Shown here: positions 35,792 to 44,266 of the stretch, one piece after another
How the letters are laid out: each line of letters starts with the position of its first letter
Position numbering within the stretch: position 1 is the stretch's first letter
Assembly: GCA_041671765.1 (NCBI GenBank)
Contig: JBAZAX010000005.1
Span: 1 to 64,000 of the forward strand
Reading direction: 5' to 3'
Origin: JBAZAX01 sp041671765
GTDB taxonomy: Bacteria > Babelota > Babeliae > Babelales > RVW-14
Length of the DNA: 64,000 nt
The notes under the pieces: generated by a model
Database searches by the model: none
Seen by the model: only the letters and a program-made list of their open reading frames with translations
Told to the model about the DNA's origin: nothing
Translations under genes and position numbers: made by a program

Positions 35792-37249
35792 CTAAAATTG
35801 AAAGTAAATAAATTTTGAAGCACCAAGCATGCCGAATAAAATAATGCTCCAAATAAGTAGATAATATAAAGTCCAGCGAATGTATGATGGCAAAGCATTA
35901 ACTCGTGCTATCAGATCATTACGATGTGCCCACAACTGGATGGCTTCAAGCGTTATAATTGCAATTATAGCAATCAAGAAATCCACTTTTGATCGTCCAC
36001 AAAAAATTGAATCCAGTCCACCACCTCGAGAGATACCCCATGGACCGCAAAATATTTTTTTTATAATGAGAAAAACATCGGAAATACTTTCTGCTCTGAA
36101 AAAAATCCACGCAAAGCAGGTAAGCCCAAAAGTTATAACAACCTGCAATGATTTGTGTAGCGCAGGATACATATCAAGCTTAATATAATAAACAAAAGCA
36201 TTTCGCCACGTTTTAGTTGCAGCACCAACAATAAGATAAACTCCATTGAGCGCACCCCAAATTACAAAAGTCCAACTGGCTCCATGCCAAAGACCGCTAA
36301 GAAGAAAAGTAATAAAAAGATTTCTGTAAACTTTCATAACAGAAACACGATTTCCGCCAAGCGGGATGTAAACATAATCGCGAAACCATTGAGAAAGTGA
36401 AATGTGCCAACATCGCCAAAATTCTGAAATTGATTTTGAAGCATAAGGTCGATCAAAGTTGATCATTAATTTGAAACCCATAACCTGTGCTGCACCAAGC
36501 GCAATGTCAGAATAACCGGAAAAATCGCAATAAATTTGATATGCGAAAAATATTGTAGCCACAATAAGTGAAGTACCCGAATGGACAGCTGGCTGCGTAT
36601 AAATATTATTTACAAATAATGCTAGCCTATCCGCAATGACCAGCTTTTTGAAAAATCCCCATGCCATCAATTTTAACCCATCAGTCACACGTTGATAATC
36701 AAAATTATGTTTTTCATAAAACTGATGTACCAAATTTTGTGGCCGTTCAATGGGACCAGCTACGAGCTGGGGATAAAACATCACATAAAGAGAGTATATT
36801 CCAAAATGCCGCTCCGCCTTTTGCCTGCCAAAATAAACTTCTATTGTATAACTCATGGCTTGAAACGTGTGAAATGACAACCCGATTGGCAAAATAATAT
36901 TTAACTCCGGAATTGGGTTGGTAAAACCAAATAGGGACGCCAACCCTGAAACACTGTTATTAAAAAAATTAAAATATTTAAAAAATCCCAAAATCGATAA
37001 ATTTGAAACTAAGCTAAGAAACAAAAAAAGTTTTCTCTTGTTTCCCGATGCATTTTCAATAAGAATTCCTGCAATATAATCAATAATTATCGTAAAAAAT
37101 AAAATCAAAATATAAATTGGGATAAACGACATGTAGAAAATGCAGCTTGCAACCAACAACATAAGCCATCGCCACTTATGCGGCAAGATGAAATACAAAG
37201 TCGTTACGATTGGGAAAAAAATCAGAAATTCAAGCGAATTAAAAAGCAT
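35792..37249 (-). CDS. MBOAT-family O-acyltransferase, AlgI-like
   Basis: 485 residues with about 10-12 helices. FYPQLVAGPIERPQNL, the block ISEFWRCWHISLSQWFRDYVY (read in pieces) and GLWHGASWTFVIWG are the AlgI/DltB hallmarks. The last holds the catalytic His. It moves acyl groups across the inner membrane for polysaccharide O-acetylation. It follows the GT-C-like gene by 18 bases and precedes the SGNH gene by 11, so the three look like one operon. Confidence 0.9.
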   Translation of the reverse strand: MLFNSLEFLIFFPIVTTLYFILPHKWRWLMLLVASCIFYMSFIPIYILILFFTIIIDYIAGILIENASGNKRKLFLFLSLVSNLSILGFFKYFNFFNNSVSGLASLFGFTNPIPELNIILPIGLSFHTFQAMSYTIEVYFGRQKAERHFGIYSLYVMFYPQLVAGPIERPQNLVHQFYEKHNFDYQRVTDGLKLMAWGFFKKLVIADRLALFVNNIYTQPAVHSGTSLIVATIFFAYQIYCDFSGYSDIALGAAQVMGFKLMINFDRPYASKSISEFWRCWHISLSQWFRDYVYIPLGGNRVSVMKVYRNLFITFLLSGLWHGASWTFVIWGALNGVYLIVGAATKTWRNAFVYYIKLDMYPALHKSLQVVITFGLTCFAWIFFRAESISDVFLIIKKIFCGPWGISRGGGLDSIFCGRSKVDFLIAIIAIITLEAIQLWAHRNDLIARVNALPSYIRWTLYYLLIWSIILFGMLGASKFIYFQF

Positions 37250-37267
37250 TGTTATTTTAATTTTAGC

Positions 37268-39058
37268 CTAAGTTGCACTATTTAAAACGACAAATTTACT
37301 ACTTTCATAATCCCATGTAAGAAATTTAGCATCATGATGAAAATATTCAGCATCTTTAAAAATAACTGAAATATCATAAATTTTATTTGACTGAAATGGA
37401 ACAATTATAGAATTGTCTTCACTATGAATGTAGATGTTATGACGACCATAAGGAAAATCATCATAATTGTGCTGGTCATCAAAAACAATGTTGCAAAAAG
37501 GCTTATCATAGCTAAACCATAATTTATCTTTATCAGTGGTAATAAATCTAAAAGAATTTGCACCTGTTCTAATTATCAAATTATCTTTAATGGGCATAAA
37601 ACTGTGTATCCTAATTCTACTATCACAATAACAATCAATTGCAACCCTACTTATCCCATATAATTCAATAGCTTGAGGCAAACTCATCCAATGATACATT
37701 GTAAATGGTAAGCTAAAAATAAAAAACGGCGTGTCTTGCAAAGCTTTCCCTACGGACGTTTTAAGCTCCAAAATAGGATAAAAAGTGCTTTGCAAATGTT
37801 TGAAAGCACGCTGCCGTTGCATATTTAAAAAAAATAAATTATATGCAATCATAAAAGCAAGCACAACAGCACCACAATATTTAGCTAAATGGTATTTTCT
37901 TAACCATGTAAATTTGAAAAGCGCAATAAACATCAAAATAAATGAAATCGAAGCTTCATAAAAAGTTCGGTCATTTTGGCCACCATAGCCACAAATGAAT
38001 ATGGGCCAGAAAAGCAGTGCTGTAAAAAAAGCTAAGAGTAAAATTAACTTTTTTTTGGTACTGGTAAAAAAAAGTATAAATGGAATAGAAAGAGTAAAAA
38101 TTTTTATAAATCGATAAAGCCACAAAAATTTATGTTGATCAAAAATGTAATAAACACTGTACAAAGGATGAAAACAACTCAATAAATAAAGATACAACAC
38201 ATGAATTGTATTCATCGATAAAATATTAACTGAAAAATAATTCCCTAATCCCACACTCGAAAAAACAATTGAATATGAAATTTGCCTCATGAAAAAATAG
38301 ACTAAAATCGTTAATCCAAAACCTATCACTATCTTTAACTGATCCAATATTCTTTGAAATTTATAATATTGAGACCGCTCATATAAATTCATAATAAATA
38401 TAGCCATTAATGGAAAAACAATAAAAGTCTCTCTTACGCCCAATGAAAGAAAGAAAAATAGGTAAGAGGCTAAAGGCAACATTGTTTTACTATGAATATT
38501 CCTTATTTTTTTTATTAAAAAAACAGCTGCCAAAATAGCAAAAAAAGTCGTAAAAATATGTTGCTGACAATCCCACTTTCCAATAAAACAAAATGATGGA
38601 TGAAAAGCATAAAACAATGAAAACAAAATTGCAAAAAAATTACCCGTAAAAGGAATAATAAAATAACAAAGTATGGATGTGTTGAGCGAATGGAAAAACA
38701 TTAAAAACATGAAATGCATGTACGCATTTAAACCAAATAGACTATATTCAAAAAAATACAAAACTAAACACATAGGTCTATAATAAACAGAAAAAAATGT
38801 TTGCCGCCATATCTCAAATGGGTGAAGCAATGACCTGTATGTATCAAGCGATCCGTGAATAAAAAAATCTAAAAAATCTTTAATTGATTTTACTTTATAA
38901 CACCTAAAAAGTTGAACATAATCTTCCCCATCAAAATACCACTGCGGATTCATTAATACAAAAACTAAAAAAACAACCCCCAATATAAATAATGAAATAA
39001 TTTTTCTTGAATTTTTTTTTATAAATTCTTTATACAAAACAGGCATGAGATCTTCCAT
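37268..39058 (-). CDS. GT-C-like multi-pass membrane protein, paralogue of 21332-23104
   Basis: 596 residues with about 10-12 helices and a soluble C-terminal domain. The first loop reads WYFDGEDYVQLF, with acidic residues where GT-C enzymes bind donor and metal. YYRPMCLVLYFFEYSLFGLN matches YFRPLHVLFLTVEYWLFGTN of its paralogue, and the similarity runs to the end. Its ATG overlaps the previous stop as TAATG, so translation is coupled to the methyltransferase; another ATG follows 4 codons on. The sugar and acceptor are unknown. Confidence 0.7.
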   Translation of the reverse strand: MEDLMPVLYKEFIKKNSRKIISLFILGVVFLVFVLMNPQWYFDGEDYVQLFRCYKVKSIKDFLDFFIHGSLDTYRSLLHPFEIWRQTFFSVYYRPMCLVLYFFEYSLFGLNAYMHFMFLMFFHSLNTSILCYFIIPFTGNFFAILFSLFYAFHPSFCFIGKWDCQQHIFTTFFAILAAVFLIKKIRNIHSKTMLPLASYLFFFLSLGVRETFIVFPLMAIFIMNLYERSQYYKFQRILDQLKIVIGFGLTILVYFFMRQISYSIVFSSVGLGNYFSVNILSMNTIHVLYLYLLSCFHPLYSVYYIFDQHKFLWLYRFIKIFTLSIPFILFFTSTKKKLILLLAFFTALLFWPIFICGYGGQNDRTFYEASISFILMFIALFKFTWLRKYHLAKYCGAVVLAFMIAYNLFFLNMQRQRAFKHLQSTFYPILELKTSVGKALQDTPFFIFSLPFTMYHWMSLPQAIELYGISRVAIDCYCDSRIRIHSFMPIKDNLIIRTGANSFRFITTDKDKLWFSYDKPFCNIVFDDQHNYDDFPYGRHNIYIHSEDNSIIVPFQSNKIYDISVIFKDAEYFHHDAKFLTWDYESSKFVVLNSAT

Positions 39059-39819
39059 TAGGATTTATTAATAGTTTTTTGCTTATATACACGACCCGCA
39101 AATGATCCAAAACAATCAAGTCGATCAAATTTAAATTCTTTTCGGTTGGCGTAAAAAAAATTTTTAATATCCAAGTAGCTACAGCACCACGTTGCATCAG
39201 CATCAGCACTAACACTTACTTCTGGGGGAAGCGGAACAACTTTGAGCATATAAGGTTTCTTAATAATTCGTTTTGATATACAAAAAAACGTTATTTTTAA
39301 GAACATGTAGATGCTTCTACAAACACCCCCCTCTGTAAACGGGGTTAGGTGAAGCTTTTTCCCCTTAATCTTGTCAATAATAATGTTTTTGTACATACGT
39401 GGACGATGGTAATCAGGGGCATATAAATAAAAATAACCATCGTCTTTAAGAAATTTTAATTTGTAATCAATAAATTCGCCAATATCATCAACATGCTCGG
39501 CCACCGTATAAGAAATAACAACATCATATTTTTCAACATGAGATTCAAATTCTTTTTGTGTAAACAATGCTCCCTCAAGTCCAAGTCGCTCTTTACCCAC
39601 ATTCACTAATGTCTCATTAATTTCAACACCATAGGCATTTTTAAATCCAAATTGGCGCAACACTTTAACTAGACTCCCAACTCCAGCACCAACATCCAAG
39701 ATAATTGCATCTTTTGGTATATTATTTTGTTTTAAAAATAATAATGCCCACATAAAATATACCTCGTCATGTCTAAATAATTCATTAATATATGCAGGAT
39801 TATCATACCAAAGCTTCAT
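39058..39819 (-). CDS. SAM-dependent class I methyltransferase
   Basis: 253 residues from the ATG at 39819, which has AAAGGAAATAGT upstream; the longer frame to 39921 would run into fcl. Motif I is ILDVGAGVGSLVKVL, then AYGVEINETLV and DVVISYTVAEHVDD. The rest is less typical. It starts the operon with the GT-C-like, MBOAT and SGNH genes. A glycan target is inferred from position. Confidence 0.8.
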   Translation of the reverse strand: MKLWYDNPAYINELFRHDEVYFMWALLFLKQNNIPKDAIILDVGAGVGSLVKVLRQFGFKNAYGVEINETLVNVGKERLGLEGALFTQKEFESHVEKYDVVISYTVAEHVDDIGEFIDYKLKFLKDDGYFYLYAPDYHRPRMYKNIIIDKIKGKKLHLTPFTEGGVCRSIYMFLKITFFCISKRIIKKPYMLKVVPLPPEVSVSADADATWCCSYLDIKNFFYANRKEFKFDRLDCFGSFAGRVYKQKTINKS

Positions 39820-39856
39820 ACTATTTCCTTTGCGTAACTCAAAGCTTATTATTACG

Positions 39857-41050
39857 TTACAACACACCTTCCTTGAGACAAGTGCAGTACCACTCATAAA
39901 CACTTCTAATGCCAAACTCAAGAGTGATATTTGCTTTCCACCCTAATTTTGAAATCTTGCAAACATCAAGCAGCTTTCTTGGTGTTCCATCTGAACTAGC
40001 ACAATCAAATTTAATTTCTCCATTAAATCCGACAACATTTTTAATTATCTGTGCAAGCTCGGAAATTTTTAGGTCCACTCCAACGCCAATGTTAATACAC
40101 TCACCCAGATCTGAAAAATCATATTTATTCATGAGAAACAGTAGCGCTAAGACTAAATCATCCACATGTAAAAATTCACGATAGGCAGCGCCTGTTCCCC
40201 ATAGATTTAGAGTCGTTGCAGTTATGCCAAACTTTGCAAGTAAAGACTGGATATCTGAATCGCTAAAAGCTTCAATATATTTCTTCTGTAACTCGCATCC
40301 TTCGACAGGCTCCCAGCCTTCGCTTTGGGTAGCTTCGGCGGACACGGCAGGACGAGCGGCCGAACCATCCGTCGTAGACTTGGCGTAGACGGACGCGCCA
40401 GATTTCAGAAGAGGCAAGCCAAATTTTTTAAAATCAGATCTGATACTTACAAAATCTTTAATCGCAAGCAACTTGGCCAGATGAAATTTTCTGATCATAG
40501 CCGGTAAAACATGCGCCGTTTCAAGATTAAAATTATCATTTGGACCGTAAAGATTTGTAGGCATCACAGAGATAAAATTTGTTCCATACTGTTCATTAAA
40601 ATATCTACAAAGTTTAAGTGCAGAAATTTTTGCGATGGCATAAGCTTCGTTAGTTGGTTCTAGTGAACCGGAAAGTAAATATTCTTCTTTTAACGGCTGA
40701 GGGGCATTTTTTGGATAGATGCAGGAAGACCCAAGATTAAGTAATTTTTCAACACCAAATTTATGTGAGGCAGAAATAACATTTGCAGAGATCATTAAAT
40801 TGTCATAAATAAAATCGGCTTTTTGTGCATTGTTTGCCCAAATTCCACCAACTTTTGCTGCCGCTAGAAAAACATATTCAGGACGATTTTCTTGAAAAAA
40901 AGATTCGACTTGCGATTGAGATCTTAAATCAAGATCTTGAATCTCTTTTGTAATAATATTTTTATATCCATGGGTTTTCAAGGCTCTTAGAATTGAGGAT
41001 CCAACCAAACCGGTATGCCCAGCTACATAAATTTTAGAATCAATATGCAT
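39857..41050 (-). CDS. fcl: GDP-L-fucose synthase with a repeat-derived insert
   Basis: Epimerase/reductase turning the Gmd product into GDP-L-fucose. The NADP motif is GHTGLVGSS (11-19), the catalytic Ser LGSSCIYPK (about 109) and YAIAK (137-141), followed by PTNLYGPNDNF and WGTGAAYREFLHVDD. At 397 residues it is about 80 longer than typical enzymes. Some relatives carry a loop here, but residues about 213-251 (AKSTTDGSAARPAV and around) are encoded by a GC-rich dispersed repeat. The frame stays open. It follows gmd by 14 bases, with AAAGG before the ATG. Confidence 0.88.
   Translation of the reverse strand: MHIDSKIYVAGHTGLVGSSILRALKTHGYKNIITKEIQDLDLRSQSQVESFFQENRPEYVFLAAAKVGGIWANNAQKADFIYDNLMISANVISASHKFGVEKLLNLGSSCIYPKNAPQPLKEEYLLSGSLEPTNEAYAIAKISALKLCRYFNEQYGTNFISVMPTNLYGPNDNFNLETAHVLPAMIRKFHLAKLLAIKDFVSIRSDFKKFGLPLLKSGASVYAKSTTDGSAARPAVSAEATQSEGWEPVEGCELQKKYIEAFSDSDIQSLLAKFGITATTLNLWGTGAAYREFLHVDDLVLALLFLMNKYDFSDLGECINIGVGVDLKISELAQIIKNVVGFNGEIKFDCASSDGTPRKLLDVCKISKLGWKANITLEFGIRSVYEWYCTCLKEGVL
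40293..40425. repeat. GC-rich dispersed repeat inside fcl (copy j)
   Basis: On the plus strand it reads ATCCTTCGACAGGCTC, CCAGCCTTCGCTTTGGG, GGCGGACACGGCAGGACG and later CGTCGTAGACTTGGCGTAGA. The parts resemble those in the intergenic compound repeat at 45455-45740. The GC content is far above the surrounding gene. It keeps the reading frame and codes for about 40 extra residues. Confidence 0.72.
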
Positions 41051-41064
41051 TGAAAAATGCCTTT

Positions 41065-42222
41065 CTAGAGATAAGCTTCTTTCATTCCCTGGTGCCAGGT
41101 TACAGTATGAGATGTGTATAAAAAGTTTTTATTTTTACAAATATCAATGCCCTGCCCAACTGGTTGAAGGCCGGCGAATTTTAAATCGTAATCAACCATA
41201 ATTTTTACAAGTTCATCGAAAGTCACTCGTGGTGACCAACATAAAATATCTTTTGCTTTAGAAATATCTGCTTGAAGGCGTTCGACTTCCGTTGGACGGA
41301 AATATCTTGGATCAACTTCGACAATTATATCTCCGGGCTTTAAAATTCCGGACCACATTGAGCTCAAATTTTTTATAATTCCAATCTCCTCAACACCTGA
41401 TCCAACCCATTCAAGTTCAACTCCTGCGTAAGCAAACGATTTTTCAACAAATTCACGCACTGGCACACTTTTACCTGTACCTATTACAAAATCACCCGGC
41501 TTATTTTGTTGCATCATCAACCACATTGCCTCAACATATTCAGGCGCAAAACCCCAATCACGCTTGGCATTAAGATTGCCAAGATAAAGTTTGGTTTGCC
41601 TCTTGAGAAGCATATTTGCAATCGCCATTGTTATTTTTCTGGTAACAAATGTTTCTCCACGTCTTGGGCTCTCGTGATTAAATAAAATTCCATTGCTTGC
41701 CGCAATTCTATAAGCTTCGCGATAATTAACAGTTATCCAGTAAGAATAAACTTTAGCGGCCGCATATGGACTGCGTGGATAAAAAGCTGTCTCTTCACTT
41801 TGAGGCGCCGGAGATGCTCCAAACATCTCAGACGAAGAGGCTTGATAAAATTTTGCATCGCTTTTATATCTGCGAATAGCCTCAAGAACTCTTAAAGTTC
41901 CAAGCCCTGTTACATCACCTGTAAATTCAGGCATTTGGAACGAAACTTTTACATGAGATTGAGCACCAAGATTATAAATCTCGTCCGGCTGAACTCTACT
42001 GACAATATCATTAATCACACTGCTGTCTAAAAGATCGCCGTAGTGTAAAAAAAATCTTGTGTTTAATTCATGCGGATCAACATATATGTGGTCAATTCGC
42101 TGAGTATTAAATGTCGATGATTTACGAATCATACCATGAACTTCATAACCTTTGGAAAGAAGGAATTCTGCCAAATATGAACCGTCTTGACCTGTTATTC
42201 CGGTTATAAGCGCTTTTCTCAT
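41065..42222 (-). CDS. gmd: GDP-mannose 4,6-dehydratase
   Basis: Makes GDP-4-dehydro-6-deoxy-D-mannose, the shared precursor of GDP-L-fucose and GDP-D-rhamnose. 385 residues. The NADP motif is ITGITGQDGSYLAEFL, then MIRKSSTFNTQRIDHI, YQASSSEMFGASP, SPYAAAKVYSYW (catalytic Tyr and Lys) and NHESPRRGETFVTRKI. All are diagnostic. AGAGAGATAAAA precedes the ATG. fcl follows 14 bases downstream. Confidence 0.96.
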   Translation of the reverse strand: MRKALITGITGQDGSYLAEFLLSKGYEVHGMIRKSSTFNTQRIDHIYVDPHELNTRFFLHYGDLLDSSVINDIVSRVQPDEIYNLGAQSHVKVSFQMPEFTGDVTGLGTLRVLEAIRRYKSDAKFYQASSSEMFGASPAPQSEETAFYPRSPYAAAKVYSYWITVNYREAYRIAASNGILFNHESPRRGETFVTRKITMAIANMLLKRQTKLYLGNLNAKRDWGFAPEYVEAMWLMMQQNKPGDFVIGTGKSVPVREFVEKSFAYAGVELEWVGSGVEEIGIIKNLSSMWSGILKPGDIIVEVDPRYFRPTEVERLQADISKAKDILCWSPRVTFDELVKIMVDYDLKFAGLQPVGQGIDICKNKNFLYTSHTVTWHQGMKEAYL

Positions 42223-42246
42223 TTTTATCTCTCTTTTATTTTTGCT

Positions 42247-42326
42247 GTGCCCGCCATAGCCTTGGCGACGGCTGGGTCATTCTGGGCCCTGTCCTGAACT
42301 TGATTCAGGATTGATTCAGGATCTAT
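42247..42326 (-). repeat. Palindromic dispersed repeat, copy d (duplicated core)
   Basis: On the minus strand: GATCCTGAATC, then a second CCTGAATCAAGTTCAGGAC, GGGCCCAGAATGACCC and CAGCCGTCGCCAAGGC, ending TATGGCGGGCAC. The TGAA/TTCA core is partly doubled, and the CAGCCGTCGC hairpin module is shared with copies b and f. It fills the gap between gmd and the ABC exporter gene. Confidence 0.78.
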
Positions 42327-42337
42327 GCCTTTTATAA

Positions 42338-44131
42338 TCAAAGATTACTAGAAGCTAAATTCTGCGTCACTTGCCCGGCAATATTATTTCTAACTAACTG
42401 AATTTGTCCATCTGAAACTTTGTAAACAATATCGCATTTCTCTATCGTCGTTAAACGATGAGCAATAACAATCAAAGTTTTATCTTCATTAACTTTATAA
42501 ATTTCATTCATTATAAGATCTTCTGTCTTACTATCAAGAGCAGAAGTTGCTTCATCAAGAACCAACATTTCAGGATCACCGTACAAGGCCCGGGCAATTG
42601 CAATTCGTTGTTTCTGCCCTCCACTTAATTTTATTCCGGCCTCCCCAACCATTGTATGTAAGCCCTCTTGGGCAAATAAAAAATCATAAATATTAGATTT
42701 TTCAAGAACATGGATCAATTTTTGCTCATCATATACACGTCCAAATACAACATTTTCTGCAACTGTACCATCAAACAAATAAATTTGCTGCGGAATATAA
42801 CCAATTTTAGATCGCCAATCACGTAAATTATCATATGTTAATATTTGACCATCAATTAAAATTTGGCCATCGCATACCCGCAAAATCCCCATAATCAAAT
42901 CAGCCAATGTACTTTTGCCAGAACCACTTGGGCCAACAAATGCAACCCTTTGCCCTTTGTAAATTGTAAGATTTGTTTTATCCAGAATTAATTTGGAATT
43001 TTTATTATCCAAGGATCCTGAAACAAGTTCAGGATGACAAACGGGCTCATTGTAATAAAACGTTAAATTTTTCAGTTCTATTTTGTTTCCGAAAGAAATA
43101 CTTTCATTTCCCAAAATTTCGGGTTTTGTCTTAAGATATTCGTACAATTTACCAACGGATGCCTTATTAAAAATTATCTGATTGTAGCTAGCTAAAACTT
43201 TATTAATGGATGGTAAAAATCGATAAAGCGCAAGTGCATATACGGAAACAATTGGAATAATAAAAGCAGGATCGTGATAAACAAAAATTACGTAAATTAC
43301 CATTAAAACAAGAATTAGAAAGCCTAAAGTTTCTAAAAAAAATCTGGGTAAACTTTGTAATATGTTATTAAATACGTTTGCTTTTAAGACTCCATTATTT
43401 GATGTCGCGAATCGATTAACAAATGATTCTTTGTTTCCATGTAACTTAATTAATTTGAAATTCCAAAACGCCTCTGAAAATACTTTACACATATCTTCCA
43501 TATTTCTCTGGTTGACTCGTCCAGCATCTGAAAGTTTTTTAGAAAAAATTTTTACAACAAAAAAAACGATCCCCACTAAAAAAATTGTCAATGAAAACGT
43601 CATTTTTAAATTAACCCAAAGAAGCATACTGTAGATACATATGAAAGTTAAAATCTCTGACAATAAATTTAAAATCCCAAGACAAACGCTAGCAAGTGCG
43701 TTGCAATCACTAAAAAGAGCCTGCGACACATGTGCTGAATTGTTAGCAGTAAAATCGCTGTAATAAAAACTTAAAAAATCGGAATATACTCTCAACGCAG
43801 TTGCTCTACCCTTTCCCACAGCAAAACCACTAGTTGCAAAAATATGAAAAACATTTAAAACTGCCCTTAAAATATACAAAATAGCAACGGTAAATCCCAA
43901 AAAAAGAATAAATTTACTTGGGCTGGAAAATCCAAAAAATGAATTAAAGTACTTATAATATCGTGTTTGTTCAATAAAATTAAAATTGGTAACGGTTGAG
44001 ATAAAAAACATCATCGCACTAATGCTGATGCTTTCAAAAATGGAAACTATAAAAGATAAGATAAATAATAAAACAAAAACCTTTTTGTCTTTTTTTGAAA
44101 GCAAACTAAAAACCTGCTTTAAAAAATTCAT
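42338..44131 (-). CDS. ABC exporter (fused permease and ATPase), PglK/MsbA-like
   Basis: 597 residues: an N-terminal six-helix export domain, then an ATPase with Walker A GPSGSGKS, signature LSGGQKQR, Walker B MLVLDEATSALD and the switch His in IVIAHRLTT. Proteins of this type flip lipid-linked sugars or lipid A. Its place among glycan genes favours a lipid-linked oligosaccharide. The start is the ATG at 44131 with AAGAGAATA. Residues about 364-374 (CHPELVSGSLD) come from a palindromic repeat just before the nucleotide-binding core. Confidence 0.88.
   Translation of the reverse strand: MNFLKQVFSLLSKKDKKVFVLLFILSFIVSIFESISISAMMFFISTVTNFNFIEQTRYYKYFNSFFGFSSPSKFILFLGFTVAILYILRAVLNVFHIFATSGFAVGKGRATALRVYSDFLSFYYSDFTANNSAHVSQALFSDCNALASVCLGILNLLSEILTFICIYSMLLWVNLKMTFSLTIFLVGIVFFVVKIFSKKLSDAGRVNQRNMEDMCKVFSEAFWNFKLIKLHGNKESFVNRFATSNNGVLKANVFNNILQSLPRFFLETLGFLILVLMVIYVIFVYHDPAFIIPIVSVYALALYRFLPSINKVLASYNQIIFNKASVGKLYEYLKTKPEILGNESISFGNKIELKNLTFYYNEPVCHPELVSGSLDNKNSKLILDKTNLTIYKGQRVAFVGPSGSGKSTLADLIMGILRVCDGQILIDGQILTYDNLRDWRSKIGYIPQQIYLFDGTVAENVVFGRVYDEQKLIHVLEKSNIYDFLFAQEGLHTMVGEAGIKLSGGQKQRIAIARALYGDPEMLVLDEATSALDSKTEDLIMNEIYKVNEDKTLIVIAHRLTTIEKCDIVYKVSDGQIQLVRNNIAGQVTQNLASSNL
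43013..43040 (+). repeat. Palindromic repeat inside the ABC exporter gene (copy e)
   Basis: GGATCCTGAAACAAG and TTCAGGATGACAA, a near-perfect copy of the core. It lies in frame on the minus strand, coding HPELVSGS in the loop between FYYNEP and KLILDKTNLTI, where relatives have a short turn. Confidence 0.85.
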
Positions 44132-44266
44132 TATTCTCTTTTCTCTACAATAGTTTGACAAACGTCCTTTTGAATGAAAAAATCTGTTGTGTAATCTTAT
44201 TGAATGCTAACTTATTTAACTAAAATGTAAAGGAAGGAGAGTTCATTCAGAACTCTGAATAAGATC

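Noticed and set aside
39820..39921. Longer start for the methyltransferase at 39058-39819
   Set aside because: It would overlap fcl by 65 bases; the ATG at 39819 has a proper AAAGGA site.
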